The position numbers and the translations under genes were made by a program. The notes beneath the pieces are model-generated. The model ran no database searches. It saw only the letters and a list, made by a program, of their open reading frames with translations, and was not told the DNA's origin. This document shows, one piece after another, positions 5,184 to 5,311 of a DNA stretch of 5,311 nt. The DNA is from Chloroflexota bacterium (GTDB lineage: Bacteria > Chloroflexota > Limnocylindria > Limnocylindrales > CSP1-4): positions 1-5,311 of the forward strand of contig JAICUV010000238.1 in assembly GCA_025935655.1 (NCBI GenBank), given 5' to 3'. Position 1 is the first letter of the stretch; each line of letters begins with the position of its first letter.

Positions 5184-5311
<128 letters not shown>

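Overview
The window is one uninterrupted minus-strand block of translation genes: the end of tuf (EF-Tu) followed by the S10 operon and the first gene of the spc operon. In transcription order (right to left) it holds tuf (3' end only), rpsJ (S10), rplC (L3), rplD (L4), rplW (L23), rplB (L2), rpsS (S19), rplV (L22), rpsC (S3), rplP (L16), rpmC (L29), rpsQ (S17) and rplN (L14, first 23 codons only). This is the classical bacterial S10/spc order, with no insertion, inversion or missing gene. The plus strand carries no gene I can support; its long open frames are antisense shadows caused by high G+C.

The host is a bacterium with high G+C (about two thirds by eye). The S3 N-terminus, with its KWYADKEY stretch, and the L16 start MLMPKR recall Chloroflexota (Limnocylindria-like) ribosomal proteins. 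A deep actinobacterial or related terrestrial lineage cannot be excluded, so this is a family-resemblance guess, not a phylogeny.

The layout is extremely compact. Neighbouring genes either overlap (rplD/rplW and rpsQ/rplN by GTGA, rplP/rpmC by 14 bases) or are 2 to 15 bases apart. No gap could hold a promoter, terminator or S10-type leader, so the block is presumably co-transcribed from a promoter upstream of tuf, outside the window to the right. Most genes have a purine-rich Shine-Dalgarno (SD) sequence with about 7 bases of spacing, often inside the previous gene or over its stop codon; rplC is the exception. All twelve visible stop codons are TAG (7) or TGA (5), with no TAA.

Functionally, S3, S10, S17 and S19 join the 30S subunit, and L2, L3, L4, L14, L16, L22, L23 and L29 join the 50S, covering the peptidyl-transferase surroundings (L2, L3, L4, L16), the exit tunnel (L4, L22) and the tunnel mouth (L23, L29). 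EF-Tu delivers aminoacyl-tRNA to the finished ribosome. I find no new system here. The points worth a second look are small: an acidic C-terminal tail on S17, a changed residue in the L2 signature, the stop-codon bias, the missing leader at tuf-rpsJ, and an ambiguous rplC start.
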